From: Wolfiporia cocos
Lineage: Eukaryota; Basidiomycota; Agaricomycetes; Polyporales; Phaeolaceae
NCBI GenBank assembly: GCA_029448655.1
Contig: JACCLO010000003.1
Span: 3,906,001 to 3,970,000 of the forward strand
Direction of reading: 5' to 3'
DNA: 64,000 nt
Shown here: one piece after another, positions 10,295 through 23,254 of the stretch
Layout: every line of letters starts with the position of its first letter
Numbering within the stretch: the stretch's first letter is position 1
The notes under the pieces: generated by a model
Databases searched by the model: none
The model's input: only the letters and a program-made list of their open reading frames with translations
Told to the model about the DNA's origin: nothing
Translations under genes and position numbers: made by a program

Positions 10295-13200
10295 GCTGAT
10301 GCATAGGATTAGCTCCTTGTTCACGATAGGTTCGATCGCAGGCTTGAGCAGTGCATAGTAGGTATCAAGCCCAGAAATCTGTGAAGCCTTATAGTTCACA
10401 GAACTCCTGTAAAATTGTGTCCGAGAAGGTGTGTGCATACGTGCTTCTTCCATTTCATTCGGTTTTGCTCAAACGCAAATGCTTTAGAATCTATGTTTTC
10501 TAACCTTCAGCAGTCTGTACCTAACTTGCGTTTTTTGCCCCTCTTCTATACTGCACATTATTAAGGCATTTGCGATTCGACGCTCGCCTTCCTGGCCAGA
10601 AATAAACCAACATCAACGTTATTCAGTTCAGCCTTATTCGCGTTCGTTGAGCCTTTGAACTGACGCCAGTCGTGGGTCATGCCGCCATGCGCATCGAGGC
10701 GGTAATGTTACACCACAAGGGGTTCCGGATGCCCGCTATTGATACTGCGAGCTTTGGAGGCGAGCTTCAAAATCAGTGTCCACTCAACATCAACAGTATG
10801 TATCAAGTTGGGGACCAGTCGTGTAAGCAAATCCGTATTGAGCCTCTTGACTGCAGAATTGGTGCCGAGCACTTGCTTGTGCCGACGGTCGAATCAGGAG
10901 CTTTATAGCGCTCTCTGACGTGCAATGCCCAAGCGCAAAATTTCCGAATGGATCTGTAGCATGTTCGACTCCTTGCATACTTCAATCTTAGGTGGATGCG
11001 TTAGAAATGTAGCTTTGATGGACTTGCGTCGAGTTCCGTGCCTTCTTGGTCTATCCTTTGATGAGTTTTTGGAATATATTTGAGAGAAACTTTTGGCAAG
11101 GGATGCGGGGAAGCGCCATGCGCCACACTCGCGACAAGGCACGATCATGCCGCTTCTGTGCTCCGTCGTGCTCTCTGTCAGTCGTGCAGGCAATCCCAAA
11201 CGAGTATATAAGTGCAGACACCAGTACGAACGTTACATTTTATCCCGACAGGCCCGTCATTCCACCTGCGCTATCGCCGCCATACGAACCAGAAAAGTTG
11301 TGCACAAACTTTGAGGTGGACCTTCGCGGCAGGGAACTCATGCTAGTGGATGCCGGCAAAGGAGACGGTCATTGAGTGGCAGATTGCGCATGTGATACTT
11401 AACCGATGGCGGATATTCGGGATATGGAGGCAGCTGGGAACAATCGAGATCGTAGGGAATCCACCGATGGCGCGGACGCTTTACGATACAATAGATGAAT
11501 TGATTGCCTCGCACGACCCTGGATGCACTGGCGTACAGAAGTATTGACAACAACACCTATTGTAGCTGATGAGCGCGAATCCATGGCAAGAAACTGGTTG
11601 TGAGCCACTGCATTGATTATCAGGCAGCAAACACGGTTAAAGCTGTCCGCAGAGGACTATATCACGTTTTCTGAATCGAGTATTACGATGCATCTTGAGC
11701 CGATCCTGCCCTGGCAAAGAGGACGGCCACATGAAATCCGTGAGGTAAATGGCCGAATAACTTTTCGATGTCCAGCTTGCTCCAGAAGATAGCCTGCTCA
11801 ACTGGTCAGAACTCGTTCTGAATCTGCAGTTTGAAGATAATCCTAGTTCTGGGGAATCCGTGAGAGGAACTGCTCGAATACGCCGTGTCTGTAAACGAGT
11901 AAAGAGATTTGGTACAATAATAGTTGCCAGAGGTCCCCAAGATGCAAAATTATGCCGCCTGATGTAGTCCAACTGCTTCCTGTGTGTGCGCTACAGTCAC
12001 ACCATCAATTTGGAAACGCGAAATCCAATATCAGGGTATAACGCACTGTCGTGGCCGCTGACGAAAAAGGCCACGTATCGAACCCTCCTCTGCACACCTC
12101 GTAGGGAAAAAAGCCGCATCTTAACGCGACTGTTCAGTAGAATCGATGCAGATCTTGTGAGATCCGTCCTTGGACGACAACAGGTGTTAGGAGAATTCAA
12201 GGGCTAGGAGATCATTCTCTGACTCGTAGCTTCCTCGAGAGTTGATGGGCACAGCAATGGACCCGGGTGTCTCATAGCATTTGCATGTGGCCCGTTCAAC
12301 CCGAAAGAGATAGTAAATGTCGACTCCTGTGTAATCTTCATTGTCACCAAGATAGCGTGTGCTGAGCTGCGAGCTCCTGACAAGCGGTCCTTGACAAGGG
12401 AAGTACGCCGAAATTTGTGACATTGCGGAATGGGCACAATTAACAGCTGAGGACGCGAGCTGGGGCTCTGCGGTTCGCCAGAGTGGGTGAAGAGCGTAAA
12501 AGCCAGCTGACTTTGTCATCGCTATCCGACATAACCTGTATCTGCTCGTCAATTTCACCAATCAATGTCGAACACAGATGAATTTTGCTGAGGCCATGGG
12601 ATGAATCGGTTTTTTCTGGGTGCAGAGACTCTAAGAGGAACCGACGACGAGTTGAGCGACCCCACAAAGGAAGTGGCCGGTGCGCGACTCGGACGTTGTG
12701 ATCTGCGTGACCAGCGACGTCTTTTAGGGGTTGACTTCACCCTCCTCGTCCAATTCGTTCTGACTAGTTGCTGCTGCTCCATCCTTGCATATCTTCACTC
12801 GAATTACCTGCCCCGGCTTGAAGTACTTTCCGGTACCTAAAATGAATCGTCAACACCTGGCCAAATTTCTTGGAGGGTTGCTGCTGAGGCGAAAAAGCCG
12901 GTGCTGCTCTCGCACAAAATCTGAGAGTTCCCACTACAAACGCTCTGGACTTCTTGAATCTTGGGTCCTTGAATGCTTGGTTAACTGCCAGGATTGTCGA
13001 GCTTTTGAGGGCATCCTTGCTATGAAACTTGCGAAGAGCTCGCACACTGTCTCTACGCTGATGGAATCGAGCATGGTCAACACCGTTCGCAACACAAAGC
13101 ACCTATCAGATAGCAAACAGGCCACTCGTAGCACTCTGAGGTTCCGTGACAACCTCTGGGTTGTATACGGCGCAAAGGGACATTGGTGTCTCTTCACGAT

Positions 13201-16181
13201 TGCGGTCGTCGTTGCACACTGTGCTCATACTCTGTGTAGATGCGGCAGGGAAATAAGAACAGTTGATGGTATGTCTTCATCTTCTCATTTCTTGCGCGGT
13301 CGCCATCCGATGTTGTCGTTGCATTTTGTGCTTCATTCACAATGGGGCAGGCGGGATGGCACTCTGCTTCTTTTTCGAAGAGGGTTGTCACTACTCGGGC
13401 GGGCTTGAAGTCACGACGTCCGGGTTCGTTTTCTTGTACCTTTGATGCACGCAGATTAAATTGTGTGGATGGTGGAATTTTTAAGACGGGCTGACTCACT
13501 TTGCGCGGCGCGCCATCAATCGTGCAATGTCACGTGCGTGACCCGATCCCGACGTCACGCATCACATTCTGCTGCATGGTCGCGCTCGGAGCTGGGCGGA
13601 GAACTGTCCGTGGTTTGAAGGTATATGTTGCAGAGGAGCGTCTGGATGAGAAGTACACGTGTACTCACCATCAAAGCGGCTGCAGTGTCCCATCAAACCT
13701 GGGTTGCCTGGGTTTTAGTGAAGGTGGAGCGCATGCCATTCTCCAGGGAACGCGTTCGGGCCTCTCGACGCGTCTTGAGGCAGCGGCTGATATATTACAG
13801 AGTGGAATGACATATAATGATATCCAATAAATTTTCAACATGAAAAGAAAGAGGCGTCGAATGCCTGTTTTAAGCGAGGGCGGCGCTCACACCTGGGTAT
13901 GCCTGCCTGCTACGTTCCCCCGTCCGGGTCGTTCTTGTTAATCGTACATCCTCAGTTTCTGCTGTTTTCCCTCCTACTGCGACGCGTCTCATGACTCTGT
14001 TGTCCAGAATGAGTGGCATGGATAGACAGGCTGTCGCGGAAGTCAATCCTATCGAGAGTGCGACTCAAGCCAGATCTGGACACTGTCGACTGACATTGAT
14101 CATTGATGATCTATATCGTCATAATGCATGCTGCAACTTGTCGAAGAGGAAGAGTAAAACAGGACACACAGTGTAGAGTCAGGATCGCGGAAATAAATCT
14201 CTCCATGTGTGACGGAGGCTTTTCTTGATGATGGCGCATGTTTTTCCCTCTGCGCTTTCGTGCTGATGCATGATCACTCTGACCTTTCGAGCCGCATTAT
14301 AGATCCCATTGGAGATATTGGATGCTCAGAAAGATCTTACGGAGAACAGTGGTCACGGAAGCAGATTCTGGTCGCTCACAATGCGGAGACAATCTGGCGC
14401 GCGCGGTGACTTGACGCGTCTGCCTAGAATCGGTATCCAGACACCTGACGCGGCTCACCGTATTTACGAAAATACGACTTCTCGTGGCACAGCACAATGG
14501 CTAGCTCTCGCTTAAAAACGAACATCGCATCTTTTCTCACCTACCCCCACCCACCCACTACCCACCCACCAACTCCCCAGCTTTTCCGCCCGTCATACGC
14601 TGTTCCATCTCCCTGTCACTGCGAATCCTCCACATACAGCGGTCAAAAATGCGCGGCACCTCTGAACCTGCTTATCCGTCCTTCTCCCTCGTCCTCTCAT
14701 GCGCAGATAACGACACGCGTCGCCCGCCGTCGTGTCGCGAGAGCCACCGCCGTCGCTATCATCCATATTCCTCAAAGCCTCGACGTCAGCCAGCCAACAA
14801 TCGAATGGTATGTTTTTCTGCAATGTGAAGCAATAGACCACTCACTCTTCAACGCGTCTTCTGGGTGCTACGGATCAGAATATGGCGGATCATCGTTATG
14901 AAGACGCGTTCAGAGTCGCCGCGACACTGTTGGCTTACACAGTGAGCGTATTTATACGCTGAAAACATCTATGTTCCTTCTCAATATCATCTATCGCAGC
15001 CCAACGCCGCAGCCAGCCACGAAGCCCGGGATGTGGTTAATTTGAACCACGCTCCTCACCCCACCGATATGCCCAAAAGGCGCCAAAAGCTCTCGGACCT
15101 CATTGCTGTGAGCTGAATGACTTCGGTCGCGTGCTTGTGCTGACTTTACCACCACCGATTTCAGCATTTTGCCCTCACTACGCGCCGTCGAATAGCTCGC
15201 ATGGGTGTATTGCAAAAATGGACCTTCCCCGCCAGATTCGACTTTACCAGCTAGACCTTGAACATCCGCCGTCGCTGTGCTCTATCTGCAAATCTGCAAC
15301 AAAAACGCGTGCTGCCCGTCGGGCCACGATATCGTCCCGTAAATTATCAACGGACAGGCCGGGATTGTGTTACTTTGTCACTGTTGTTGCATCTAGTCAT
15401 TTCGTTACTTGTTTATTTTGTCGTTTTTCGCTGTCTTGTAGTCTTGCTCTCGATGTCTTTGTACTAGCCGGTCTTGTGTAATGTTGTAGCCCAGTTGTAC
15501 TATACGCCTTGTGATTGTTGTCTTGCCAGTAGATTGTATACATCGCTTGTCTGACACCCTGCACAAGCGTTGTAGTGTATATCATATGGCTCTCGAGAGG
15601 CACAGGGTGACTGTCAGTGAGTTCTCTCTCCCACGTCAGCACACTCGTTCACTACGCGTCCGTTACATGGCATTTTGGAGATCCCAATGATCTATGCTCG
15701 TTCATCATAGGGGCGAGGCACGCAAAGGCTATTGAGGAACCTCAGGAGAATCCGGTTGCTTTGAAGCACTCAGTCAGATTTGCTGCCGACCCATTTGGGG
15801 CCGTATAGGCTCTCAGCATGTCGTCTAGGGCTTGCGATCCGCGGTGCTACTATATACCTTTATCTAGAGATATGATTTTAAACATGTGCCTTAGTCGTCT
15901 TACTCGGTGATGACCACACACCGATCTGAACTAACGGCAGTGCCAGGCGGCTCCGTGGACGTTCGAAAGTCTTCAGATCAGAGAACTATGCCAATGAAAC
16001 GAGCGGCTATGTATTTTATCCAGCTGTGATAGCCTTCGCTATATCGGCGGTCACACCGCGTACAGAGTTTGCTGTTACCCAAAAACTGTAGAGGTGTTTC
16101 GCTAACGATAATTATGACTATGGCGCCGATTTCTTGACCTCCACTACTAGACTTTGGAAAAGGAGCGGGTGGCACGACTTG
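10295..16181. other. Long unassigned intergenic region
   Basis: No open frame here resembles a family I know. Minus-strand pieces at 12720-13500 include plausible protein-like text (KYFKPGQVIRVK near 12820), which might be a decayed gene, but I cannot name it. A CCCACC-rich tract lies at about 14543-14578. I find no repeat termini or RNA genes. Confidence 0.3.
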
Positions 16182-16743
16182 AGCGGGTTTGCGTGCGTAG
16201 ATAAGCGCCAAGTATCACGTGAATATCGACGCGTCGGGTGAGCGCCTCTGCGCGCACAAATGTTGAACGTTTTGAACGGCCCATCCCTATGATAATGAAA
16301 CAACTGCGCCGCAGATATATCATAGGATTAAAGTATATATTGTAGCACTGTACGTACACTGGGCGAATGCCTTGCTTGCCCACTTAGTAATTGGCGCAAA
16401 GTGGATGCTATACATTCTGACTTATATAAAAGAGTCGACAAAGCTCAACGAGAAATTGCGCGTGCGACGCCCTAACTATACGCTACTGTGCATCATCTAC
16501 CAGTTGGGCCTGACCTATGCACAGCTACTTGACAGCTGCATCTAAATATGGAGCAAAGCCGGTCTGTGCACCATAATTAGTCAACCCGCTGGGTAATTAA
16601 CCTCAATGATATATCTGCGGCGCAGTTGTTTCATTATCATAGGGATGGGCCGTTCAAAACGTTCAACATTTGTGCGCGCAGAGGCGCTCACCCGACGCGT
16701 CGATATTCACGTGATACTTGGCGCTTATCTACGCAAACCCGCT
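16182..16743. repeat. Long near-perfect inverted repeat (arms about 140 bp)
   Basis: Left arm 16182-16323 and right arm 16606-16743 are reverse complements with only a 4-base (TGCG) length difference noted, enclosing a loop of about 280 bp. Both arms carry GATAAGCGCCAAGTATCACG and CAACTGCGCCGCAGATATAT in opposite orientation. There is no coding frame across it. It may be a foldback transposon end pair or a locus able to produce hairpin RNA. No clear target duplication was recognised outside the arms. Confidence 0.8.
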
Positions 16744-17449
16744 GATTAACCAATTAACCTCAAGTGTGGCACGTGGTCCTTGACCTCATCAATGTTAACC
16801 AGCAACGACACTGGCAGGTCACAGCGACAGATCCTGCTTAACATGTTACCATGGATGTTGCCTATGTTTAAAGACCAGTATTGTGGTAAGGCCCTGGTTC
16901 CACACTCCGCAACTCCTTATTCTCACTACCATAATTCTTGCTCCATCTCGGAAAAAGGCCGAATTATACTAATCGATAGCGAACCACTTCTACCAAATCA
17001 TGGGCGCTTATGGGGGCATTCATTAAGCAAGCCTGTCGCGTACGCCTTGTATTTGGCCGGCGAGCCGAGTTGAGGCGAGGTAACGCATCCGAACAGAGCC
17101 TAATGTATTTCTTTCCAAAAGTGACAATTCCTGTCACCGTGTACCCGTGAAAACCATAAGCTGCATTCTCCTGTAGGTCTATATTGGCATAAACAACCTC
17201 CCAGGATGCGTGAGACTGCACAAGGCCAAGTAAGACTTCCCATTGGGAGATGCTCGAAATCTATCATGGATTGTCAAGCAACTTCACTAGAATTCCGGGA
17301 GGGGATCATCATAGAGTTATAGAAGAGTCACACTGAAAATTATTTGCGTGAAGAACCGATATAAGGGGAAATGACTGATGAGCTTTGCCTATACTAGCAC
17401 CATGAGCACGTCACTACGGAATAAATTGAACCCTGCACGAGTATGGACA
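16744..17449. other. Intergenic, no gene seen
   Basis: A 97-codon frame at 16780-17073 shows no recognisable family. I see no repeats beyond the right arm of the inverted repeat. Confidence 0.4.
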
Positions 17450-18546
17450 TTACCTACTAGAAACCAATAATTGAACCAGCTTGAGGCTCATGCTAGGGGT
17501 TGGTGCCCATGGTATTGATGAACGTCGATAGATAGACCGTGTCATCCTGGTGCTGAAAATAAGCAGTACCACCGTCGGTTTGCCCTTCAGACAATGGCGT
17601 CGGTGAAGAGACACTGCAGAGACGAAGATCAAGGAGGAATCGAGATAGCGTTAAAGCGGAAAGTCTGATGGATGGTGATGAGCGAGTGATTTAAGAAGAT
17701 GTGTTGGTGACTGACGGGGCGGTCCATATAGCCAGTAAATAAAAAGTCTGTAAGGACAGCCAATGAATCCAAGTAATGGGATAGCAAGAATCGTGCGCAC
17801 ACCAGTCTTCCAAAGCACTATCTGCAGAACGTTTAGCACCAAAAGGAATCTTCATCACGTCATCTGGGCTGTTACACGATGAAAACATAACTTATGCCTA
17901 CAGAAAGTACCCGGTACCTATGAGCATTAATCATCAACATGATGGCATCATGATCGAAGCGATCGACATACCATCCTTGAGTAACAGCTTCGACAAAGAG
18001 ATGATACGCCGATCGACGGTATCTCTACATTTCGCCAACTTGAGTAGGTTGCTCCAGGTGACGTATAGAAGGACAATATCGGAGATGATCCGCCCGGCTT
18101 GAGCACAGTAGACAGCTGAAGGTGTTGCAATCATGGTGCAACTGTGCATGCCGCGGAAAATAGCTTCACTTACAGCTGAAGTGCTCAAATCAGTCTTTCA
18201 CGAAAAAAATCAGCATGCAAGTCGGTACCTGTCCTGCGACCGTAGATAGGCAGTGTCGTTCGGACTGTCGTACTCATGCTGCGGACAATACGACAAGTTC
18301 TGTATCACCGAATACTGCAGTCAATCCGAATTCAGCCGCCTTCCGACCGTGAGACTGTATGATACCCACGAAAATTGCTGCAGGATTAATTAGACCACAT
18401 CCAAGGGTTATAACAGTGACTGGCCATCTCCGTCCGCTGACAACATATACGCGGAGAGCGACAGAGGCTAGAAAACAAAGTGAGTAGGTACTTGTCTCGT
18501 AGATAACGAAGTCACTATCTACCGGCCCATATGCATTCCCACACAC
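17450..18546 (-). pseudogene. Multi-pass membrane protein relic (DUF6533-like)
   Basis: Minus-strand pieces are in the right order for the Agaricomycete seven-helix proteins with a DUF6533 start. Segment 18546-18274 reads as two hydrophobic helices around VYVVSGRRWPVTVITLG. Segment 18180-18040 reads RIISDIVLLYVTWSNL and then LSKLLLKDGMS, which resembles the helix followed by LLLRDG in that family. A possible tail lies at 17640-17450. I cannot find the N-terminal conserved part upstream of 18546, and the exons do not join cleanly, so it is probably partial or broken. The function of this family is unknown. The call rests on pattern memory. Confidence 0.4.
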
Positions 18547-19447
18547 ACTGGCACATAAACAAGATTTGGAATGCCGAATTACACCTAGAACAAGCCTTGA
18601 AAGTTGAGTAAAGGCGGGAGATGTAGGTTCAAGAGCGTTCGAACCTCTAGGTTTCCCTCAGATGGATGTGGATCAGATAGGGTCACGAACATCACCTACA
18701 GTCTGATTTCCAAGCAAGGTAGGCAGCAGAATAGAGACGAGGATGCACCACGCCAATGTAGTATATCGATTGAGCAGAATTACAATGGAGATCCATGTAT
18801 ATCTTCCTCTCCAGATCAGAGAATATTCATCAGAGAGAGTTATGATATGGTCGTATATGGCGAGAGCTGGATAGTTCGTATCAGTAAATTCAGCCTATCC
18901 GCATCAATCGATAAAGTGTTCACTCAACAGTGCCATCCAACAATATTCTGCAATCCTGTGAAAAGAAAAGATAAAGAAGGCTACATGGCAGTTGTTGCAA
19001 AACGTACAGAGATTCTGCGAGAGCACTCATGTATGAAACGGCGGGGGAGTGGTGAGAACGTCAAGACAGAAGTTTGTATGTATTTACACTCAGGTTCCCG
19101 TCGTCCTCCGCAACGGTGGGTGTATCGCGCAGTATTGAATTACGAACACTCGCACACATGATCTCACCATGCCGGAAAGGTAAAGGCCGAAAAACTCATT
19201 GATCGCTGATTTCAAACATGAATGATGATGTCGGATTTTAGGCATGATTGGCGATTGTTCCGAACCCGTCGCATTGGAAGGTTCCAGGGCGCTTAGAGTG
19301 CTATGGTGCGGGTCACTTAGACGGTGCGGGTCACTTAGACAGTGCTAGTGTTGCGACGGTCCGGCTATGGCTCGATTGGGCTCGGCTTTGAGCGGCTACG
19401 GCTATCCATCGGCTTATTCCCACGGATAGGCGCCCAGATAATGCACG
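18547..19447. other. Unassigned; contains a short tandem repeat
   Basis: A 185-codon plus-strand frame (18604-19161) has no features of a known family and lies where the membrane-protein relic would extend on the other strand. Two exact 18-bp copies of GGTGCGGGTCACTTAGAC sit in tandem at 19305-19322 and 19323-19340. Directly after them, TAGTGTTGCGACGG resembles a hAT terminus without a partner. Confidence 0.4.
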
Positions 19448-19741
19448 GTCCGGTGCAGGCTCCTAGAACCAGCCACTCTATGCATTCCACATTCCTGTTG
19501 TGGCTAAGTCAGGTGATGTTCCCAATATGGGAATGACTTAGCTGAACAACGAGGAAGTGAACGCTATAGAGCGGCTGGCCAAATATGTTGGCACTCGACT
19601 AGCTGAGCTGACAAATCAATCAGGTTCCCATTCCTGTTTGAGCAGGAAATTACTGCTATTGGAATGCATAATGGCTGAGTCATAGTGTCACATTGGCTTG
19701 CCCGCTGCCTCATTTGGAATCAGACACTTTGACAGCTGATG

Positions 19742-19979
19742 TGTCACGTGCAAAATGTGACTCATGCTTAAACTCACGCTAAGTGCTTCTAAAGCACCCT
19801 CTCTACGATCACCTATGCTCACTACACAGCGCCATTACCGGCAGCTAGGATATATATGTATAAACACAACGCTAATATATATAGGGGGTAGAGCGCTATG
19901 TTCAGACTTCATTCTGAACTTGGCGCTCTTCCACCCGCCTCACCCCAGTTAGCTCTGTGGGCTATGGGTGGTCTTGTCA
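19742..19979 (+). repeat. 5' LTR of element E
   Basis: 238-bp LTR from TGTCACGTGC to GGTCTTGTCA. It holds the TATA sequence at 19876-19883 and the inferred transcript 5' end with the self-primer segment 19911-19921. Confidence 0.8.
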
Positions 19980-19980
19980 T

Positions 19981-19991
19981 AAGTTCAGAAT
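19981..19991 (+). promoter_or_regulatory. Self-primer binding site of element E
   Basis: AAGTTCAGAAT, one base after the LTR, is complementary over 11 nt to LTR positions 19911-19921. The position and length are those of Tf1-like self-priming, where the 5' end of the mRNA primes minus-strand synthesis. Confidence 0.65.
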
Positions 19992-20316
19992 CCCCTACCG
20001 GGTTGCTCGTTTGTTCGAATGGCCTCGGGGCTGGCTCTTGGGCACTGCGGGTTGAGGCTAACTGTGGCCCACTGAGTCGGCATACCCCATCCGAGCTCTG
20101 GGGCCCCAAACTTGAGTCTATGGTGAGGTAAGATCTTGTGCTAATCCCCTTGCACAGCAGGGACACAATGCTGACATGGCACCCTCGTCACTATGCCACA
20201 AAAGTGGTAGACTCCCACATACAACACAGCACCCAACGCACACCCCAGGCAGTACCCATTCACATAAAAAAGGAATACAAAACTGACAAAATAGAAAAAC
20301 CCTACTATACGCCACA

Positions 20317-20930
20317 TAGTGATGTGCAAAGCCCGGCTCGGCTCAAAGCCCAGGGCTTGGGCCCGGCTTTGAAGGGCTCGGGCTCAGCGAAATGTCAGGC
20401 CAGGCCCTCCCTGACGGCTCAGGCTGGCTCAGGCCCGGCTCAGGCTCAGGCCGGGGCTTATAGGCAATCAGGAAGGACCTCAAAGTTATTGGTTTGTACA
20501 GCTCAAAATTGCAGCACAACACATTCAGAATGCACATATGTCTGCTATTTATTGTTGTCCTGATCTACAAGTACTTTTATAACTGCCCATGACACTGACA
20601 AAAATCTAGGTCTCGATCACAACCCCGATCGCAACCCTGATCACAATAGTTACGAAGTTCTGCACCAGTCACAAGTCATTGTATGGTTGTTGAGAATATT
20701 TAGGATGAAAGTATGCAATATATTGTACCAACGGACCTATTTTCGCTCATTACAACAAAGCTACAGTTGCGCGCCTAAAGCCGCCGGCTCAGGGCTCAGC
20801 TACAGCCGGCTCACAATCCAAGCTGGGCCCTAAGCCATTGTAAGCCGCCCCCAAGGCTCGGCTCGGCCGGGCTCAAGTCGGCCCGGCCAGGCCCGGCTCA
20901 CGGCTTTGAGCCGGGCTTTGCACATCACTA
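20317..20930. mobile_element. Non-autonomous hAT-type element nested in element E
   Basis: The 614-bp element has inverted ends TAGTGATGTGCAAAGCCCGG / CCGGGCTTTGCACATCACTA and a perfect 8-bp duplication, ACGCCACA, at 20309-20316 and 20931-20938. Subterminal DNA is full of GGCTCGGGC/GCCCGGCTC repeats. No transposase is encoded. Its TAGTG start and repeat-dense ends match the design of the element at 2168-3121, suggesting one transposase type with different binding repeats. Confidence 0.88.
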
Positions 20931-21321
20931 ACGCCACAGATGCGCCAGTTGGACACGATTGGCATTACAACATGCCAGTCGCACTGTGACCAACACATGC
21001 TACACCGACGTGCCCTCCCAGCACATCAGCACCGGCGCCCTGCTCCCTGCTTAGTCAGCAAAGGGAGTGCACCAACGCGGCCCACCTTCACAGGCCAAGC
21101 CACCCTGTCTCAAGCCAAACAGCGAGACAACACAACACCCGGCACGTTGCCTTACAGTGGTGTGCCCCTGGGGTGCTGGCCCTGCTTCACTGCTCAACCA
21201 CGCACCCCGCATCGCTACAAGCAACCTCACCACGCATCAATACACAGGCGCCCTGCTCCCTGCTTAGTCAGCAAAAGGAGCGCACCAACGTGGCCCGCCT
21301 CACAGACCCAGGGCGCACCCA

Positions 21322-21848
21322 TGTTACGGATCGAATATCCGTTCAGCTGAATTAACTAAGTCGAGTTACTCAGCGTATCAAGTAGCGCACTACTTGTCAG
21401 ACTCAGCAGAGTCAGAGCGTCGATATACAAGCTGCAGGCTTAATTGCTCAAGTCTTTGAGAACGAGTATAAGATCCTTGTAATTCAACAAGGTCGAGCTG
21501 AGGGACTCGACCGGTATTTACATCGGGTTATATACTATGATCCTATAACCAGGGTCATAGTGTCCTTGGTACTGCTACCATTAAGTCCATAAGGCTAGCG
21601 TGCTAAGATAACAAATACAAAGTGTTGTGGTTGAGCGCAACAATGGATGTAGGAACCCTGTGGTTAGACACTAGAACCTGATACATTGCAAGACTAAGGG
21701 CATAGGGCTGTTGTACATGAAACGAGGGTCTCCGCTTGAATGGGGCTCCCTAGAATAAAGCGCATGATAAAGCGGTTGAATGCTAAGTCCCTCTCTCCAA
21801 TGAGGTGTCAATACAAGATATTTGTTAGTCCCTGTGCAGATCATAACA
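21322..21848 (+). mobile_element. Solo LTR of family C, copy 1 (nested in E)
   Basis: 527 bp from TGTTACGGATCG to GATCATAACA, flanked by ACCCA on both sides (21317-21321 and 21849-21853). The short inverted ends TGTTA/TAACA and the 5-bp duplication identify an LTR left by LTR-LTR recombination. Related copies are at 25297, 27741 and 54562. Confidence 0.88.
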
Positions 21849-22129
21849 ACCCACACACTGCCCACCTTCGCTGCAAAGTGTCGATGGTGTGCGTCTTGCT
21901 ACAACGTAAGCAAGATGACACACCGCCACCAGTGTGGAATGCTACACCACCACCAGTGCAGAACGCTGACACCACTACGTGTAGACCTACAATGCCAAAA
22001 GGCATACACACAAGATGGGGCGGTGCGCCCACTGCGCCTATGCAAGAGGCCTTGGGCCGTACATTTACATGCACCCACGAACTGTCTCATGAACACCACG
22101 CCAGCTGCGTACAAGAGTGTGGTATGCAA

Positions 22130-22147
22130 ACTACACACACACACACG
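22130..22147. repeat. Short CA microsatellite
   Basis: An ACACAC run of about 18 bp inside element E. No coding context. Confidence 0.8.
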
Positions 22148-23016
22148 CTAACGCCCCAGCACAAAGGGGAACACCACTCACAAAGACAAGCCCAGCCCAT
22201 TACAACAATGCAGCAATGGTGAAGATGACGCTGAATGGGGGTATCTACCACCATGGACACATGCTGGATGGGGGTACATCCACCCCGTCCCTCACACTCT
22301 TTCACCAGCAAAACCCTGGCACACAACTACGTTCAACCACCAACCAACACTACACACCAACAGTTCACCACCCTAGTGGGGGACATAATTTACACAAAAA
22401 ACACAGAAAATTGAAACCCGCCCACCACCCCAGTCAAAACACCATCCCAGGAGCATCCTGGTCCATTGAGGACGACGTAATGGGCCAGGGGTAGGGTTGG
22501 AGGAAGGAACTGACAACCCAAGACAGGCAAAGCCCGAGAGACAAGGGTGTAGCATGACGACAACCAAGGGAAGACCAAGGAGGGAAGCCTGAGGTACGAA
22601 CGACAAGGAAGGGGACCAACCGAGGAGGCTGGACCAAGGATGAACGATGACATGTACTGAGTGAGGAGCTCACATGTAGACCCGCCAACAAGGTGGGCTG
22701 AAGACTACGACTTTTTTCCCACCCTACCACCCCTGTCAACTCACCTCTTGCTGTGCAGACGCATCGCTAGAGATGGGTGCATAACACAAAAATCACATTA
22801 CAGATACTTCTACAGGCCGGCGGTAGTCTCCCCCTGCCCTACAATATTTCTTTTACAGGTCGCTGGTAGTCTCCTGCTGCCCTACACACTTTCTTTACAG
22901 CATTTACAGACTCACACTTATGCTGGTGGTACAGCCCTGCCTACGTACATACAAAAACACAAGAAAATATAGGATAAGAATTTAGTGTTGAGACAACACA
23001 CTAGAGATGGGGGTGA

Positions 23017-23254
23017 TGTCACGGGCAAAATGTGACTCACGCTTAACCTCACGCTAAGTGCTTCTAAAGCACCCTCTCTACGATCACCTACGCTCACTAC
23101 ACAGCGCCATTACCGGCGGCTAGGATATATATGTATAAACGCTATGCTAATATATATATGGGGTAGAGCACTATGTTCAGACTTCATTCTGAACTTGGTG
23201 CTCTTCCGCCCGCCTCACCCCAGTTAGCTCTGTGGGCTATCTGTGGTCTTGTCA
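23017..23254 (+). repeat. 3' LTR of element E
   Basis: 238-bp direct copy of 19742-19979 with about a dozen scattered substitutions, preceded by the purine tract at 23003-23016. Confidence 0.8.

Larger units (their letters stand above)
19742..23254 (+). mobile_element. LTR retrotransposon E, non-autonomous, self-priming type
   Basis: Direct LTRs lie at 19742-19979 and 23017-23254 (238 bp each, about 94% identical by eye), starting TGTCAC and ending TTGTCA. Near-duplications TGATG (19737-19741) and TGGTG (23255-23259) flank it. Just inside the left LTR, AAGTTCAGAAT (19981-19991) is the exact complement of ATTCTGAACTT in the LTR (19911-19921), which lies 35 nt after TATATATA (19876). This matches Tf1-type self-priming. 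A purine tract, AGAGATGGGGGTGA (23003-23016), precedes the right LTR. After removing the nested hAT-type element and solo LTR about 2.36 kb remain, with no gag or pol. It must rely on enzymes of another gypsy element. Confidence 0.8.

Noticed and set aside
18604..19161. 185-codon plus-strand ORF as a gene
   Set aside because: No conserved motif or domain; it sits opposite where the membrane-protein relic would extend and has biased composition.
19346..19455. TAGTGTTGCGACGG as the left end of another hAT-type element
   Set aside because: No matching right end or 8-bp duplication was found in the window.
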